From JABFRJ01 sp033812735 (lineage in GTDB: Bacteria > Pseudomonadota > Alphaproteobacteria > Rhizobiales > Hyphomicrobiaceae), in contig JAPXTA010000001.1 in NCBI GenBank assembly GCA_033812735.1, forward strand, positions 1-64,000: a stretch of DNA of 64,000 nucleotides, read 5' to 3'. Below are positions 45,625 to 54,002 of the stretch, in pieces; positions within the stretch are counted from its first letter, which is position 1, and each line of letters opens with the position of its first letter. The translations under genes and the position numbers were made by a program. The notes beneath the pieces were generated by a model that saw only the letters and a program-made list of their open reading frames with translations, was not told the origin of the DNA and did no database searches.

Positions 45625-45903
45625 ATGACCAGGAAACCTTCGTCACGCCCGGCGACAACCCAGTCTGCGATCTGCGATGCCGATCTCACGGAGGCGTGGT
45701 GGAACGGCCTCACAGTGAGCGAGCGGAAGGCTTGGAACGAGCGACTGGCTGCGCAAGGTCAACAGCCAACAGCGGATGCTGCCATGGCCTTGCACTACGT
45801 CGACATGTTCTGGGCTGCCGTCCGGCGGCATCATCAGCATCAAGCGAAACTCGTCGCGGAAAAGATCAGGCTCAGACGCTGCGGCACCTCCGCACTAGGA
45901 TAA
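45625..45903 (+). CDS. Small hypothetical protein
   Basis: 92 residues from ATG 45625 (MTRKPSSRPATT). It contains ADLTEAWWNGLTVSERKAWN and a helical C-terminus rich in His. The family is unknown. It converges with and overlaps the end of the HNH-SAVED gene by 9 bp. Confidence 0.5.
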   Translation: MTRKPSSRPATTQSAICDADLTEAWWNGLTVSERKAWNERLAAQGQQPTADAAMALHYVDMFWAAVRRHHQHQAKLVAEKIRLRRCGTSALG

Positions 45904-47067
45904 GACGATGGTGCGGATGAAGCCACCGCGATGACGGTTCTGATCCCAGATGACCATTGGCATGTCGGCCTTCGGCATGGTGACGCGGCCGACCTCGACG
46001 GCGGCCGACACCGGCAATGCCGGAAACACGTGCAGCGGCGTATCCTGACCGTGCGCCGCCTTGATCCGGTCGAGCATGATGCGCAGCCGGGTGCGGAACG
46101 CGGCCAGATCATCGGCGCGCTTCAGGATATCGTTGTGCGGATTCTCTGCCTCTATGGACCAAATGGCCGCATCGGAACCGAGGACCTTGTGAACACGATC
46201 ATCGGTGATCGTCGCGCTCAACCCCAACACGAGCGCAGGTTGGCCGTTGACCGTGTCCGGACGTCGCTCGTGGAAGATGATCCGTGGCGTGTCGGATTGC
46301 CAGCGCCAAGTCTGCGGCTCCCGCTGCAGCTGATGGATGACCATCGGCGTGATGTCGCCGAGCAAGCGCCCAAGCAGAATCAAGAGGGGCTGGGGCGCTA
46401 GGGCGAACACCGACAAGTGCCGAATGGCACGCCGCTCCAAGCGGTCACCGATCTTGGCCGCAAACTGCCGCTCGAGGTTCGTGCGATGGAGTTGCCAGTA
46501 GGCCTCCTCGTCATCGCGCAACGTGCAGCCGATCATCTCAAGATCGATCAGGTCGCGACCATGCGCCGGGTAGCGATCGGGGAGCATGGCCGCAGCGATG
46601 GCATCATAGTTCAAGGGCGATTCGTGGCGGCCGATCTGGGCACCGAAGCGGACGACATGGGATGCGCGGTCGGTGGCAATATCACCAACGATTTCGATGC
46701 GACCTTCATGAGCACGTTTCATGTCGAGGAGGCGTGCCTCGGGGTGATCGTCGACGGCATCGACATCGATCAGCTTGTGATGCACGTGACAGAGCAACAT
46801 CAGGTTGGCGACGTCGTTGACCAACAGCGGGGAGCGCACGGCATCCCCGCGCGGTCCCGTCGGGTGTTCGGCAACGATGTGCGCAACAAAACCGAAGTTG
46901 CGATCCTCGTTGCCCGAGATGAGATCACCGATCAGCGGCTTGTTGCATCCTTCGTACTGGCAACGGCCAGCGGCCCGTGCCCACAGCACGTGACGGGTGG
47001 TCGGTGTGACCGCACTCGCGCCAGTGCGCAGCGCGGTAACAGAAGAGTTGGTCTTGGCCTTGATCAT
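45895..47067 (-). CDS. cap5: CBASS effector: HNH endonuclease-SAVED (Cap5-type)
   Basis: 390 residues. The N-terminal HNH nuclease has paired cysteines at C36 and C41, then FGFVAHIVAE with H63, and NLMLLCHVHHKLID (~88-101) with the zinc and catalytic ligands. The C-terminal ~190 residues fit a SAVED cyclic-nucleotide sensor (ALVLGLSATI, then LHVFPALPVSAAVEVGRV, MPMVIWDQ). In characterised Cap5 a cyclic dinucleotide binds SAVED, the protein oligomerises and degrades DNA. It is the last gene of a three-gene CBASS operon; its ATG overlaps the E2-like stop. Confidence 0.92.
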   Translation of the reverse strand: MIKAKTNSSVTALRTGASAVTPTTRHVLWARAAGRCQYEGCNKPLIGDLISGNEDRNFGFVAHIVAEHPTGPRGDAVRSPLLVNDVANLMLLCHVHHKLIDVDAVDDHPEARLLDMKRAHEGRIEIVGDIATDRASHVVRFGAQIGRHESPLNYDAIAAAMLPDRYPAHGRDLIDLEMIGCTLRDDEEAYWQLHRTNLERQFAAKIGDRLERRAIRHLSVFALAPQPLLILLGRLLGDITPMVIHQLQREPQTWRWQSDTPRIIFHERRPDTVNGQPALVLGLSATITDDRVHKVLGSDAAIWSIEAENPHNDILKRADDLAAFRTRLRIMLDRIKAAHGQDTPLHVFPALPVSAAVEVGRVTMPKADMPMVIWDQNRHRGGFIRTIVLS

Positions 47068-47564
47068 CGTGACAGCTCCGCATTTTCAGTGTTGGGGGAA
47101 GGAGGCTCGGAAAATCTGGTGCGCGGGCGTCGTCGGCGCGTCGAGATGTCGGGGTGTACGCCGCCGCCGTTCCACTCACCGGTCGCGAGCCAATCCTCGA
47201 AGTAGAACAACCAGAGGCTGGTCCACGGCACGATGGTGCGGTCGAGCCCGAGGCTCGGATTCCATTCGCCTGTGCGCGGCAGGTAGAGACAAAGCCGTGG
47301 CGGCTTCTGCTCGTAGACGTGCGGCAGCCGTCGTCCGTCGGCGAGCGCATTGAGATCGGGGCTATCGATATAGACGGCGGGCGTCAGCCCTTGGCGATAG
47401 TCGATGCGGGCCGCATAGAGCCGCGACAGCGGCGACGGTGATGCCTCGAACTTCCAGATAAGGCGGCCCGCACGCAACGTCCCGTGCCCCGCCGCGATCG
47501 GGTTCATCCGTAAAGCGTAGAACTGCTGGGCAGCGGTCAAAGGACGGGGTGGCGGCGCGGGCAT
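47064..47564 (-). CDS. CBASS E2-like conjugating protein (type II-short)
   Basis: 166 residues. The C-terminal half has the pattern of bacterial E2-like proteins of short type II CBASS: PPRLCLYLP, with C92 as candidate catalytic Cys, then GEWNPSLGLDRTIVPWTSLW and WLATGEWNGGGVHP. There is no E1 or JAB domain, which separates it from full-length Cap2/Cap3 operons. It is expected to conjugate the CD-NTase C-terminus to a target and so prime the synthase. It lies between the CD-NTase and the effector, 4 bp after the former and overlapping the latter. Confidence 0.8.
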   Translation of the reverse strand: MPAPPPRPLTAAQQFYALRMNPIAAGHGTLRAGRLIWKFEASPSPLSRLYAARIDYRQGLTPAVYIDSPDLNALADGRRLPHVYEQKPPRLCLYLPRTGEWNPSLGLDRTIVPWTSLWLFYFEDWLATGEWNGGGVHPDISTRRRRPRTRFSEPPSPNTENAELSR

Positions 47565-47568
47565 GGCC

Positions 47569-48795
47569 TCAGGGTGCTCCGAAGAACGTGTTGGCGCGCA
47601 CGGGGGTCGCCGTAACCGCCGCTGTGGTGAGGCCGATGCCTGGAGCGACTTTGAGTAACCCCGATGAGCGGTTCTGGCTGAAGTCGGCCGTCAACGCGTT
47701 CATGACCTTGGTGGCGAGCGACGAGCCGAATGCACCGCCGAGATGCTTGGAGATGACGTCCATGCCCTGGAGATCGGCGAGGTATTCGAGATCCGTCACT
47801 GCCTGCGCATGCCAACGGAAGAACGCCTGCGGTAGCCGTGCATCGTCGTTCCACTTCTCAGCGAAGTTCTCGCCCTGGGTCGTCTCGTTCCACACGAACC
47901 ACAGGGTGCGCCGGCCGTCGCTCCGCTGCTCGATGAACTGCGGCATGCGGCGCAGCACGTCACAGAGCAGATCGAACTCGGTGTCGTAGACGAACTGGCG
48001 AACGCAGAACTCGTAGCTTTGCGACAGCAGCGTCGTGAGGATCACCGAGATGGGTGCCAGACCGAGCGGGAGGCGCTCGAAGTGCACGTCGCGGTGCCGC
48101 TTGGCGATCTGCACGATGCGCTGGAGGATGCACTTGAAGCCTTCGGTGTCGGGGAACGGCTCGACCTCGCCGCTCTTGCTCGCCATGGTCCGGTCGAAGG
48201 CGGTGACACGCAGCTGCGGTACCAGCGCGGCACGGCGCTCGAACAGAGACCGGTAGCCCTTCGGGTTCGATGCCTTCCATTCGCGTGCCGCCTTGTCGGG
48301 CACGAGCTCGCCGCCGTTGCCGCAGGCGGGGTTGGGGATCGACGGCGTGATGTCTAGATGGAACTCGTTGGCGTACGTCAGGCGCCAGCAGCGGGCCTTC
48401 TCTTCCAGCAACGGCGCATAATGCCCGTTCTCCCGCAGCCGCCGGCCGACGGCGGCCTTGACGATCGCCGGCGCAATCAGCGTGCCGTTACGGTTGTGGG
48501 CAATGAGATCGACGTCGTGCTCGTTGCGACCGAGCGGCCGCACCGTAGTGCCGAGTGCCGTCGACCCCTGGAGATAGATGGCGAGCGCCCGCAGCAACGG
48601 CTCATCGGAGGCGGCGAGCCATTGGCCCACACCCTCGTAGCGACGACGGGCCAGCTCGAGCTGGGCAATCGTTAACTCCAGCTCCTGGCACAGCCGCTCG
48701 AGGATCCCCACGAGCCGCATCTTTCGAGCATTCAGAAGGGAATGGGGCAAGAGGCCAGAGGTCTTGGCTAAGCTATTGATAGAATTATAATTCAT
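47569..48795 (-). CDS. CBASS CD-NTase (cGAS/DncV-like nucleotidyltransferase)
   Basis: 408 residues from ATG 48795, chosen because AGAGGA lies just upstream; the frame runs to 48909. The nucleotidyltransferase signature is intact: LQGSTALGTTVRP with G77-S78, then EHDVDLI with D94 and D96, and a third Asp at FHLDI (~148). The C-terminal half is helical. The last residues (VRANTFFGAP) form a flexible tail, as expected if the C-terminus is conjugated by the E2-like protein. It would make a cyclic nucleotide on infection. The divergent promoter region holds two nested inverted repeats. Confidence 0.92.
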   Translation of the reverse strand: MNYNSINSLAKTSGLLPHSLLNARKMRLVGILERLCQELELTIAQLELARRRYEGVGQWLAASDEPLLRALAIYLQGSTALGTTVRPLGRNEHDVDLIAHNRNGTLIAPAIVKAAVGRRLRENGHYAPLLEEKARCWRLTYANEFHLDITPSIPNPACGNGGELVPDKAAREWKASNPKGYRSLFERRAALVPQLRVTAFDRTMASKSGEVEPFPDTEGFKCILQRIVQIAKRHRDVHFERLPLGLAPISVILTTLLSQSYEFCVRQFVYDTEFDLLCDVLRRMPQFIEQRSDGRRTLWFVWNETTQGENFAEKWNDDARLPQAFFRWHAQAVTDLEYLADLQGMDVISKHLGGAFGSSLATKVMNALTADFSQNRSSGLLKVAPGIGLTTAAVTATPVRANTFFGAP

Positions 48796-48880
48796 CACGT
48801 CCTCTCGAGTCGTTACCCTGCGGAACGCGCACCGAACCAAGGCATTGGCCTGATTCTCCGCTGGGGCTAGTCTGATGGTT

Positions 48881-48948
48881 AATGCGGATGGGATAGCGGA
48901 TTCGGACATGGGGGCGTCGATGTCCGAATTTCCGCGGGTGTCCGCATT
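48881..48948. promoter_or_regulatory. Nested inverted repeats in the CBASS/sigma divergent intergenic region
   Basis: Inner repeat: TTCGGACAT (48901-48909) and ATGTCCGAA (48920-48928), perfect over 9 bp with a 10-bp spacer. Outer repeat: AATGCGGA (48881-48888) and TCCGCATT (48941-48948), perfect over 8 bp. Both have the same centre (48914.5). GCGGAT also occurs twice on the left side. The site lies between the CD-NTase start (48795) and the sigma-like gene (48982), suggesting one dimeric or tetrameric regulator acting on both directions. Confidence 0.65.
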
Positions 48949-48981
48949 GAGAGGAGAGGGCAGTAATGGCGGGGTTTGGAT

Positions 48982-49578
48982 GTGAGCACGAACGATGAGG
49001 TCGACGACGAGAGCCGTCTTTCGCCGGAAGAATTCAAATCAGCCCTTGGCGAACTCTCGAAATCCGACATGGGCCGGCTGATCCAGATGTCGGAGTATCT
49101 TGCCAAACGCTGCCGGCTGAGTGGCGAGGATCTCCTGCACGAAGCGTTCTGTCGTGCGTTGGAGGGACGTCGTCGGTGTGGTCGAGGTACAGCAATCGTT
49201 CCGTTCCTGTGGGGTGTCATGCGTAGTCTGGCGTCGGAAGAAATAGAATCAATCAAGGCCAACAGACGGCCGGTACTCGCGAGTGAGCTTGTGAGAGAAG
49301 GCGATCGAGATGGTGGGGCGGATGCACTGCCTGGTGAATCCGCCAACAACGAGGACGCCTTGCTCTCGCGCATCGACGATGGCGTGCTCTTGGAAAAGAT
49401 CGAGGCACTCGTGAGCGGCGACGATCAGCTCGCGATGTTGGTCGAGGGATTGAAGGATGGCATGCGCGGCGAAGCCCTTCAGGATCTCTTGGGGGTAGAT
49501 GTCAAGGGGCTTGCCGCTCTGCGCAAGAGACTGAAGCGATCGGTGACCTCGTTCAACCGGGAAAGGATCGCGTCATGA
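48982..49578 (+). CDS. ECF-like sigma factor divergent from CBASS
   Basis: 198 residues from GTG 48982; TTG 48976 is the only other start in frame. Region 2 is at ~35-85 (EYLAKRCRLSGEDLLHEAFC, then FLWGVMRSLASEEIESIK). Region 4 is at ~150-190 (LKDGMRGEALQDLLGVDVKG, then LRKRLKRSV). The best Shine-Dalgarno (AGGAGAGGG) serves a 10-codon frame starting at ATG 48966 that overlaps the sigma start, so translation may be coupled to it. The stop overlaps the next gene by 4 bp. Its target promoters are not known. Confidence 0.75.
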   Translation: MSTNDEVDDESRLSPEEFKSALGELSKSDMGRLIQMSEYLAKRCRLSGEDLLHEAFCRALEGRRRCGRGTAIVPFLWGVMRSLASEEIESIKANRRPVLASELVREGDRDGGADALPGESANNEDALLSRIDDGVLLEKIEALVSGDDQLAMLVEGLKDGMRGEALQDLLGVDVKGLAALRKRLKRSVTSFNRERIAS

Positions 49579-49979
49579 CAACGAAGAAATCTCCGCTCGA
49601 TGCACTCGATGACGCAATCTTTTCCGAAATCATGACCGCGAGCGACGCCGAAGTCATGGCGGACGTCGGCGATGCGTCCATCGCGAAGGGCTTCGCCGTC
49701 CTGGAGGGAGCCAAGCAGACAGTTGCACGGCAACGTTTCCTTGAAGCGAAGGCGGCTCTGGAAGCGGATCGCGTTGTCACGAGGCAGACGGTCGTTCCCT
49801 TGGCAAGGGCCCGTGCAAAGGCGGATCTGGAGAAACTTCTACAATCGGATGCAGCGTTGCGAGGCAAGCTGACACTCGCTGCCCGCAAGGCAACGAGCAA
49901 CGACATGAGCGATGACGAGGGGCTGCTGGACGACCTTGCAGAGCTGCAGAGAGACGCTGAGAAGGACGTCGATGGCTAA
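49575..49979 (+). CDS. Hypothetical helical protein between sigma factor and ImmA
   Basis: 134 residues, nearly all helix, acidic overall (MTTKKSPLDALDDAIFSEIM). There is no membrane segment. It overlaps the sigma gene by 4 bp and the ImmA gene by 8 bp. By position it could be an anti-sigma factor or the protease substrate, but there is no domain to prove it. Confidence 0.75.
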   Translation: MTTKKSPLDALDDAIFSEIMTASDAEVMADVGDASIAKGFAVLEGAKQTVARQRFLEAKAALEADRVVTRQTVVPLARARAKADLEKLLQSDAALRGKLTLAARKATSNDMSDDEGLLDDLAELQRDAEKDVDG

Positions 49980-50742
49980 ACTCCCTCCGGCCGAGGTACT
50001 GCTGCAGCATCTCGGGATAAGCCAGCCGAGTGACATCGATTTGGAGGTGATCGCTTGGCACCAGGGCCTCAAGGTGAAGTACCGGGAGCTGACCTCCTGT
50101 GAGGCTCGCATCGTGGCAATGGGTGATCGAGGGATCGTGACGATCGACAACAGAAAGTTGCCTGAACGGCAGCGATTCTCACTAGGTCACGAGCTGGGTC
50201 ACTGGCACCATCACCGCGGCAAGTGTCTGATCTGCCGCTCGGATGAGATTGGTGGATGGGGTGGCAAGGCGATTGATCCGGAACGTGTGGCTGACGGATA
50301 TGCGTCCGACCTCTTGATGCCGTGGTACCTGTTCAAATCGGCGCTGAGGACCACGAAGCGGCCTACCTTGTCGTTTCTCCGCGATATCAAGGCAACCTTT
50401 GGAGTGAGCCTGACAGCGGCCGCATTTCGGATCATCGACTCTGATCACTTTCCGATGATGCTCATTATTCACGGCGAGAAGCGGCGAAAAATGTTTCGTG
50501 CGTCGCGGTCGGTACCGTCTCGTTGGTTTCCCAAGGATGAGCTGGACCAGGATAGCCAAGCTTTCGACATGCTCTATGGAAAGGCCCAGGAGCGATCACA
50601 GCCGATCAAGATCGGCGCTGATGCGTGGTTCGATCGACGCGACGCTGATCGCTATGACATTTTCGAACAGTCGTTCGCGTTGCCGGGCAACGAGGTTGCT
50701 ACTTTGCTGTTGTTCGAGGATGAGGACATGTTGGAAGAATAG
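49972..50742 (+). CDS. ImmA/IrrE-family zinc metallopeptidase
   Basis: 256 residues from ATG 49972 (MAKLPPAEVLLQHLG); the open frame begins at 49912. HELGHWHHH at ~73-81 is the zinc site, with a later Glu (DPERVADGYASDLLMP, ~102-117) as third ligand. CLIC at ~85-88 is an extra cysteine pair near the site. ImmA/IrrE proteases cleave regulators; the CBASS protease CapP is a related COG2856 peptidase that cleaves the repressor CapH. Here the partners are a sigma-like protein and a helical protein rather than an HTH repressor. Confidence 0.85.
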   Translation: MAKLPPAEVLLQHLGISQPSDIDLEVIAWHQGLKVKYRELTSCEARIVAMGDRGIVTIDNRKLPERQRFSLGHELGHWHHHRGKCLICRSDEIGGWGGKAIDPERVADGYASDLLMPWYLFKSALRTTKRPTLSFLRDIKATFGVSLTAAAFRIIDSDHFPMMLIIHGEKRRKMFRASRSVPSRWFPKDELDQDSQAFDMLYGKAQERSQPIKIGADAWFDRRDADRYDIFEQSFALPGNEVATLLLFEDEDMLEE

Positions 50743-50758
50743 CTGAGGGCGAGTTGCC

Positions 50759-51451
50759 TCACGCCACAGCCTGCTCGCTCTCCCTCTGACGCCGGACCGC
50801 GAACGGGGGCTTCTCCCAGGGCGTGTCGGCCGTCGTCCACAGCACACCGAAGAGCGTGCGCAGATGCTGGGCGAGGGGCTTGGCGTCGATGATGATGGTC
50901 TGGCGGCGCAAGGTGCCCGATTGCACGGCGACCTTGTCACCGTAGATGAAGATCGGCGCGTTGCTGCAGAACCCTTCGCGCGGCATCCAGCGATAGCTCG
51001 CCTCGTCCCGCAGGAAATCCTTGACGCCTTCGGCGATGAGAATGCGCTCGCGCACGCCGGCCTGTGCCAGCCGTGCACGCAACGTCGGATGCACGTCGGG
51101 ACCGTCGAGCTCGGCGGCGAGCTGCTCGTCGAGGCCGATGATGCAAACCTCCTGGCTCGGATCGTTCGGGGCATGGCGCATGATGGAGCTCAAGAGGGCG
51201 GTCGCGGCATCGCGGCCTTGGTGCACGGTAACGACATCGGTTTTCAGGCGCACGCCGGAAGGTGGACAGAAATCGACGCCGGCGGCCTCGAAGGTGGCTT
51301 CGATGGCTTCGAGCGTCTCCCGGCGCGGCGTGGAGGCCCCGCTCTCGATCGCCTTGATGGAGGAAAGCGCCATCCCGGTCGCGCGGGCGAGCTCGGTCTG
51401 GCTCCATTCGAGAAGCGCGCGTGCGGCACGTATTTGTCGGTTGTCTATCAT
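50759..51451 (-). CDS. HTH regulator with uncharacterised C-terminal domain
   Basis: 230 residues from ATG 51451 (MIDNRQIRAARALLEWSQTE). Residues ~1-60 are an XRE HTH (LARATGMALSSIKAIESGAS). The remaining ~170 residues are an alpha/beta domain I cannot name (GVRERILIAEGVKDFLRDE, then APIFIYGDKVAV, TIIIDAKPLAQHL), which may sense a ligand. It converges on the ImmA gene with a 16-bp gap. It probably autoregulates through the inverted repeat upstream. Confidence 0.75.
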   Translation of the reverse strand: MIDNRQIRAARALLEWSQTELARATGMALSSIKAIESGASTPRRETLEAIEATFEAAGVDFCPPSGVRLKTDVVTVHQGRDAATALLSSIMRHAPNDPSQEVCIIGLDEQLAAELDGPDVHPTLRARLAQAGVRERILIAEGVKDFLRDEASYRWMPREGFCSNAPIFIYGDKVAVQSGTLRRQTIIIDAKPLAQHLRTLFGVLWTTADTPWEKPPFAVRRQRESEQAVA

Positions 51452-51464
51452 GACGTTAGCATAA

Positions 51465-51480
51465 GTTCCTGAGACGGAAC
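51465..51480. promoter_or_regulatory. Inverted repeat upstream of the HTH gene
   Basis: GTTCC-TGAGAC-GGAAC, a 5-bp perfect inverted repeat 14 bp upstream of the ATG at 51451. It is a candidate autoregulatory operator. Confidence 0.35.
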
Positions 51481-51553
51481 AAAACAACCGCAAATAACCC
51501 CCGAATTACTTTCATGGGGCGGACTGGCCGGAGCGGGCGGCCTTTTTGGCGGG

Positions 51554-51883
51554 TCAGACGCCTTTGAGGGTCGCTCTCGCGACGGCCCGGCGGGCGGCGG
51601 CGTCTGCTTTCGACTGCTTGCCGGCCGAGCGCAGCTTCAGCTCGAGGCGCAGCGCATCGGTATAGGCCATGGTGACATCGACGATGGGCGGCCGTTCGAC
51701 GCTTGCCGGCTCGGCCTGGAACGAGGCCCACAACGCGCCCTTGAGCGCTGCGAGCCGCTCGGTCTCCGACGACAGGCGGTTCGTTTCGGGATCGGCCGGC
51801 ACCGCATCGACAGCATCGCGCTCGGCTGACCCGTTGAGGGTGGCATAGGGTGCGGAAGCTGGCCGGGGCTGGTGGGAGGACAT
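51554..51883 (-). CDS. Hypothetical protein
   Basis: 109 residues. Helical C-terminal half (IVDVTMAYTDALRLELKLRS, then KADAAARRAVARATLKGV); the N-terminal part is polar. Not recognised. It stands alone between the HTH gene and a small plus-strand gene. Confidence 0.5.
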   Translation of the reverse strand: MSSHQPRPASAPYATLNGSAERDAVDAVPADPETNRLSSETERLAALKGALWASFQAEPASVERPPIVDVTMAYTDALRLELKLRSAGKQSKADAAARRAVARATLKGV

Positions 51884-52058
51884 GGAGCACGCGTGTTCGA
51901 GGGCATCTCATCTTGACCGGGCGGACTCAGAGTTCAATCGGCAAGGATTAAACCCGAAACGACAAACCAGCCGAAATGGCCGCAGAGACCGGACCATGCG
52001 AAAGGAGACACCGCATTACCATTTGAGACGCAGGCGGATGGTTTGCTAAACTCACGCC

Positions 52059-52319
52059 ATGACTGCCGTACCGACCCGACTCGAACTGCTCGCCGCTCTC
52101 GACGATCCCGACCCGAACAACAAGCTCAGCATCGCGATCTCGCTGGCAACCGAGCGCCTGGTGGCGGCGATGAACGAGCAGGCGCGTCGTGCCGGCCAGA
52201 TTCCCGATCCCGTGGTGCTGCCGTTGCCCGACACGGAGATCGAGGCGTTCGCGCTCGAGGTGTTCATGGAGGAGATCACGCGGATGGGCGTGCGCGTCGT
52301 GCTGCGCGGCCTGCACTGA
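52059..52319 (+). CDS. Small hypothetical protein
   Basis: 86 residues from ATG 52059. Helical (LSIAISLATERLVAAMNEQA, then DTEIEAFALEVFMEEITRMG). No membrane segment and no known family. It converges on the AbiEii gene. Confidence 0.5.
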   Translation: MTAVPTRLELLAALDDPDPNNKLSIAISLATERLVAAMNEQARRAGQIPDPVVLPLPDTEIEAFALEVFMEEITRMGVRVVLRGLH

Positions 52320-52365
52320 GTGGCAGCGATCATCCGTCTTGAGATGCAGCTGTTACCCGCAAACG

Positions 52366-53301
52366 TCAGGATCGACGGCGTCGACCGGCACTCCACGGCC
52401 CGCCGGCCTTCCAGCGCTTGGTGAAGGCCGTGCCGGACGCCGCGGCGGCGAGCGGCGGCAGCACGAACGCGGCGATGTCCTCGACGGCGGCGGTGAGATC
52501 ACCCGGCTCGAGCAACAACGCCTCGCGGTTGATGAACGCCTCCCACAACTGAGCCTTCTGCGCGTCGCTTGAGAATGCCGCCGACAGCCCGACGGGAACA
52601 TCCGCCGGCAGCGGCGTGCCGCGCCGCGCGAAGGTGGCGATCAATGCGTCGCGCACGGTCGCGCCATCGAACGCAAACAGGCGCGCCAACGCCAGGAGAT
52701 CGTAGTAGTCCTTGATGCGGGTGTTGACGGACCCCAGCACGACAATGGCTTGCAGCTTCTCGGCGAGCACGGTCTCTTTCGGGTAGGCCCGGATCATCGG
52801 CGCCGGCGCATCGAGGAGCGCCGGGAACGCCAGCTCGACGATGGCGGGCGTCACGGCATCGCCGAAGCCGATGTCGATCTGCACGGGGATCTGCGTGCGG
52901 GCGAGCCGCGCCGTCAGCTTGACGCGGACGCCGCCGTACTCCTGGTTGCCGCGGATCGGCTCTGCCCGCAACGTGGCGATGTCGAACACCAGCCCGTCGT
53001 CGGGGACTTCGGCGCGGCAGACCGCCTCGATGCGGTCGGCGATCGCTGGCACGGCGGCATCACCGAACACGAGAAGATCGAGATCTTGGGTGGGACGGAA
53101 CGGATCGGGCAGCCAGGCGGTGAACAGCATGGCACCCTTGAGCACGAAGCGGTCGCGTTCGTCCGACACACTCAATCGATAGAGCAACCGCTCGATGGCA
53201 TAGCGGCGCAGCACGAAGGCAAGATCGATGCCCTTCGTCGTCGCGACGTTGCGCAGCCGGGTCGCGACCGATGCGGGCAGATTGACGGGCTTACGTGTCA
53301 T
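52366..53301 (-). CDS. abiEii: AbiEii/AbiGii-type nucleotidyltransferase toxin
   Basis: 311 residues from ATG 53301 (MTRKPVNLPASVATRL). The nucleotidyltransferase signature is FVLKGAMLFTAWL followed by RPTQDLDLLVFGD (~69-81), with D73 and D75 as likely metal ligands. RIKDYYDLLALARL (~195-208) is the second conserved motif of AbiEii. AbiE toxins are abortive-infection nucleotidyltransferases; studied relatives modify tRNA. The gene overlaps abiEi by 11 bp, the usual order of this system. Confidence 0.88.
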   Translation of the reverse strand: MTRKPVNLPASVATRLRNVATTKGIDLAFVLRRYAIERLLYRLSVSDERDRFVLKGAMLFTAWLPDPFRPTQDLDLLVFGDAAVPAIADRIEAVCRAEVPDDGLVFDIATLRAEPIRGNQEYGGVRVKLTARLARTQIPVQIDIGFGDAVTPAIVELAFPALLDAPAPMIRAYPKETVLAEKLQAIVVLGSVNTRIKDYYDLLALARLFAFDGATVRDALIATFARRGTPLPADVPVGLSAAFSSDAQKAQLWEAFINREALLLEPGDLTAAVEDIAAFVLPPLAAAASGTAFTKRWKAGGPWSAGRRRRS

Positions 53302-53902
53302 CGGCGGTGACGGCTTCGAGATAGGGGCGCAGCACCGACCAGATACGCAGTGATTTCGCGAGCCGCGCGATGTCGGCGGGCCGCGCCTTGCCGGAGCGCA
53401 CGCCGAGCCGCAGCGCTTCGAGCGCCACATCGAGCCCGACAATGCGACGGTAGCGGAAGCAATCCACGATGGTCTTGGCGGGCGAGAAGATGCGCACAGC
53501 GACACCGTCGATATCGACACGCTGGACGCCGGCTTGCAGCGCGGCCTCGCCGAAATGCACGAAGCGCACGGCGCGATGGCTGATCGATGGCTTGCGATCC
53601 TTGAGACCGATGGCCATCCAGACGGCGCGCGGGTTCTGCAGGGTGATCTCGTGATGGGCGAGCGCCGAGATGAGGCAGATGACGCCCTTGGGGACGCGGA
53701 CGGCCATTTCGGCCAGATCGTGGGAGAGCGACACGTCGCGATCGGCCAGCTCGTAGAGGCCACGGCCGGCCCGCACGATGGTGCCGTCGTCGACGAGCCG
53801 CGCAAGGCTGGCGGCGTGGACACCGGCGGCGGTCAGGTCGGATAGGCGCATGATGCCCTGCTTGCCGAGCAGGGCCAGGGCGCGGTCACGCTGAGTGGGC
53901 AT
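53291..53902 (-). CDS. abiEi: AbiEi-type antitoxin
   Basis: 203 residues from ATG 53902 (MPTQRDRALALLGKQG). The N-terminal winged helix (~1-55) reads IMRLSDLTAAGVHAASLARL and VRAGRGLYELAD. The C-terminal antitoxin domain is at ~70-180 (VCLISALAHHEITLQ, AKTIVDCFRYRRIVGLDVAL). AbiEi proteins repress their own promoter by binding inverted repeats. The ~60 bp upstream contain GTCG...CGAC arms around a TATAC-rich spacer (53926-53951) that could be such a site. Confidence 0.85.
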   Translation of the reverse strand: MPTQRDRALALLGKQGIMRLSDLTAAGVHAASLARLVDDGTIVRAGRGLYELADRDVSLSHDLAEMAVRVPKGVICLISALAHHEITLQNPRAVWMAIGLKDRKPSISHRAVRFVHFGEAALQAGVQRVDIDGVAVRIFSPAKTIVDCFRYRRIVGLDVALEALRLGVRSGKARPADIARLAKSLRIWSVLRPYLEAVTADDT

Positions 53903-54002
53903 GTTACGTTCTGTCGTATATCCACTGTACATACCGACAATTCATAACACAAAACCAGTCCCAGCGGAACAGGATTCCGAAGGCGACCAGACCGCCCCCT
54001 CC

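Noticed and set aside
52366..53823. 485-codon version of the AbiEii frame
   Set aside because: The first ~174 codons are an out-of-frame shadow of abiEi; the AbiEii protein clearly begins at MTRKPVN (53301).
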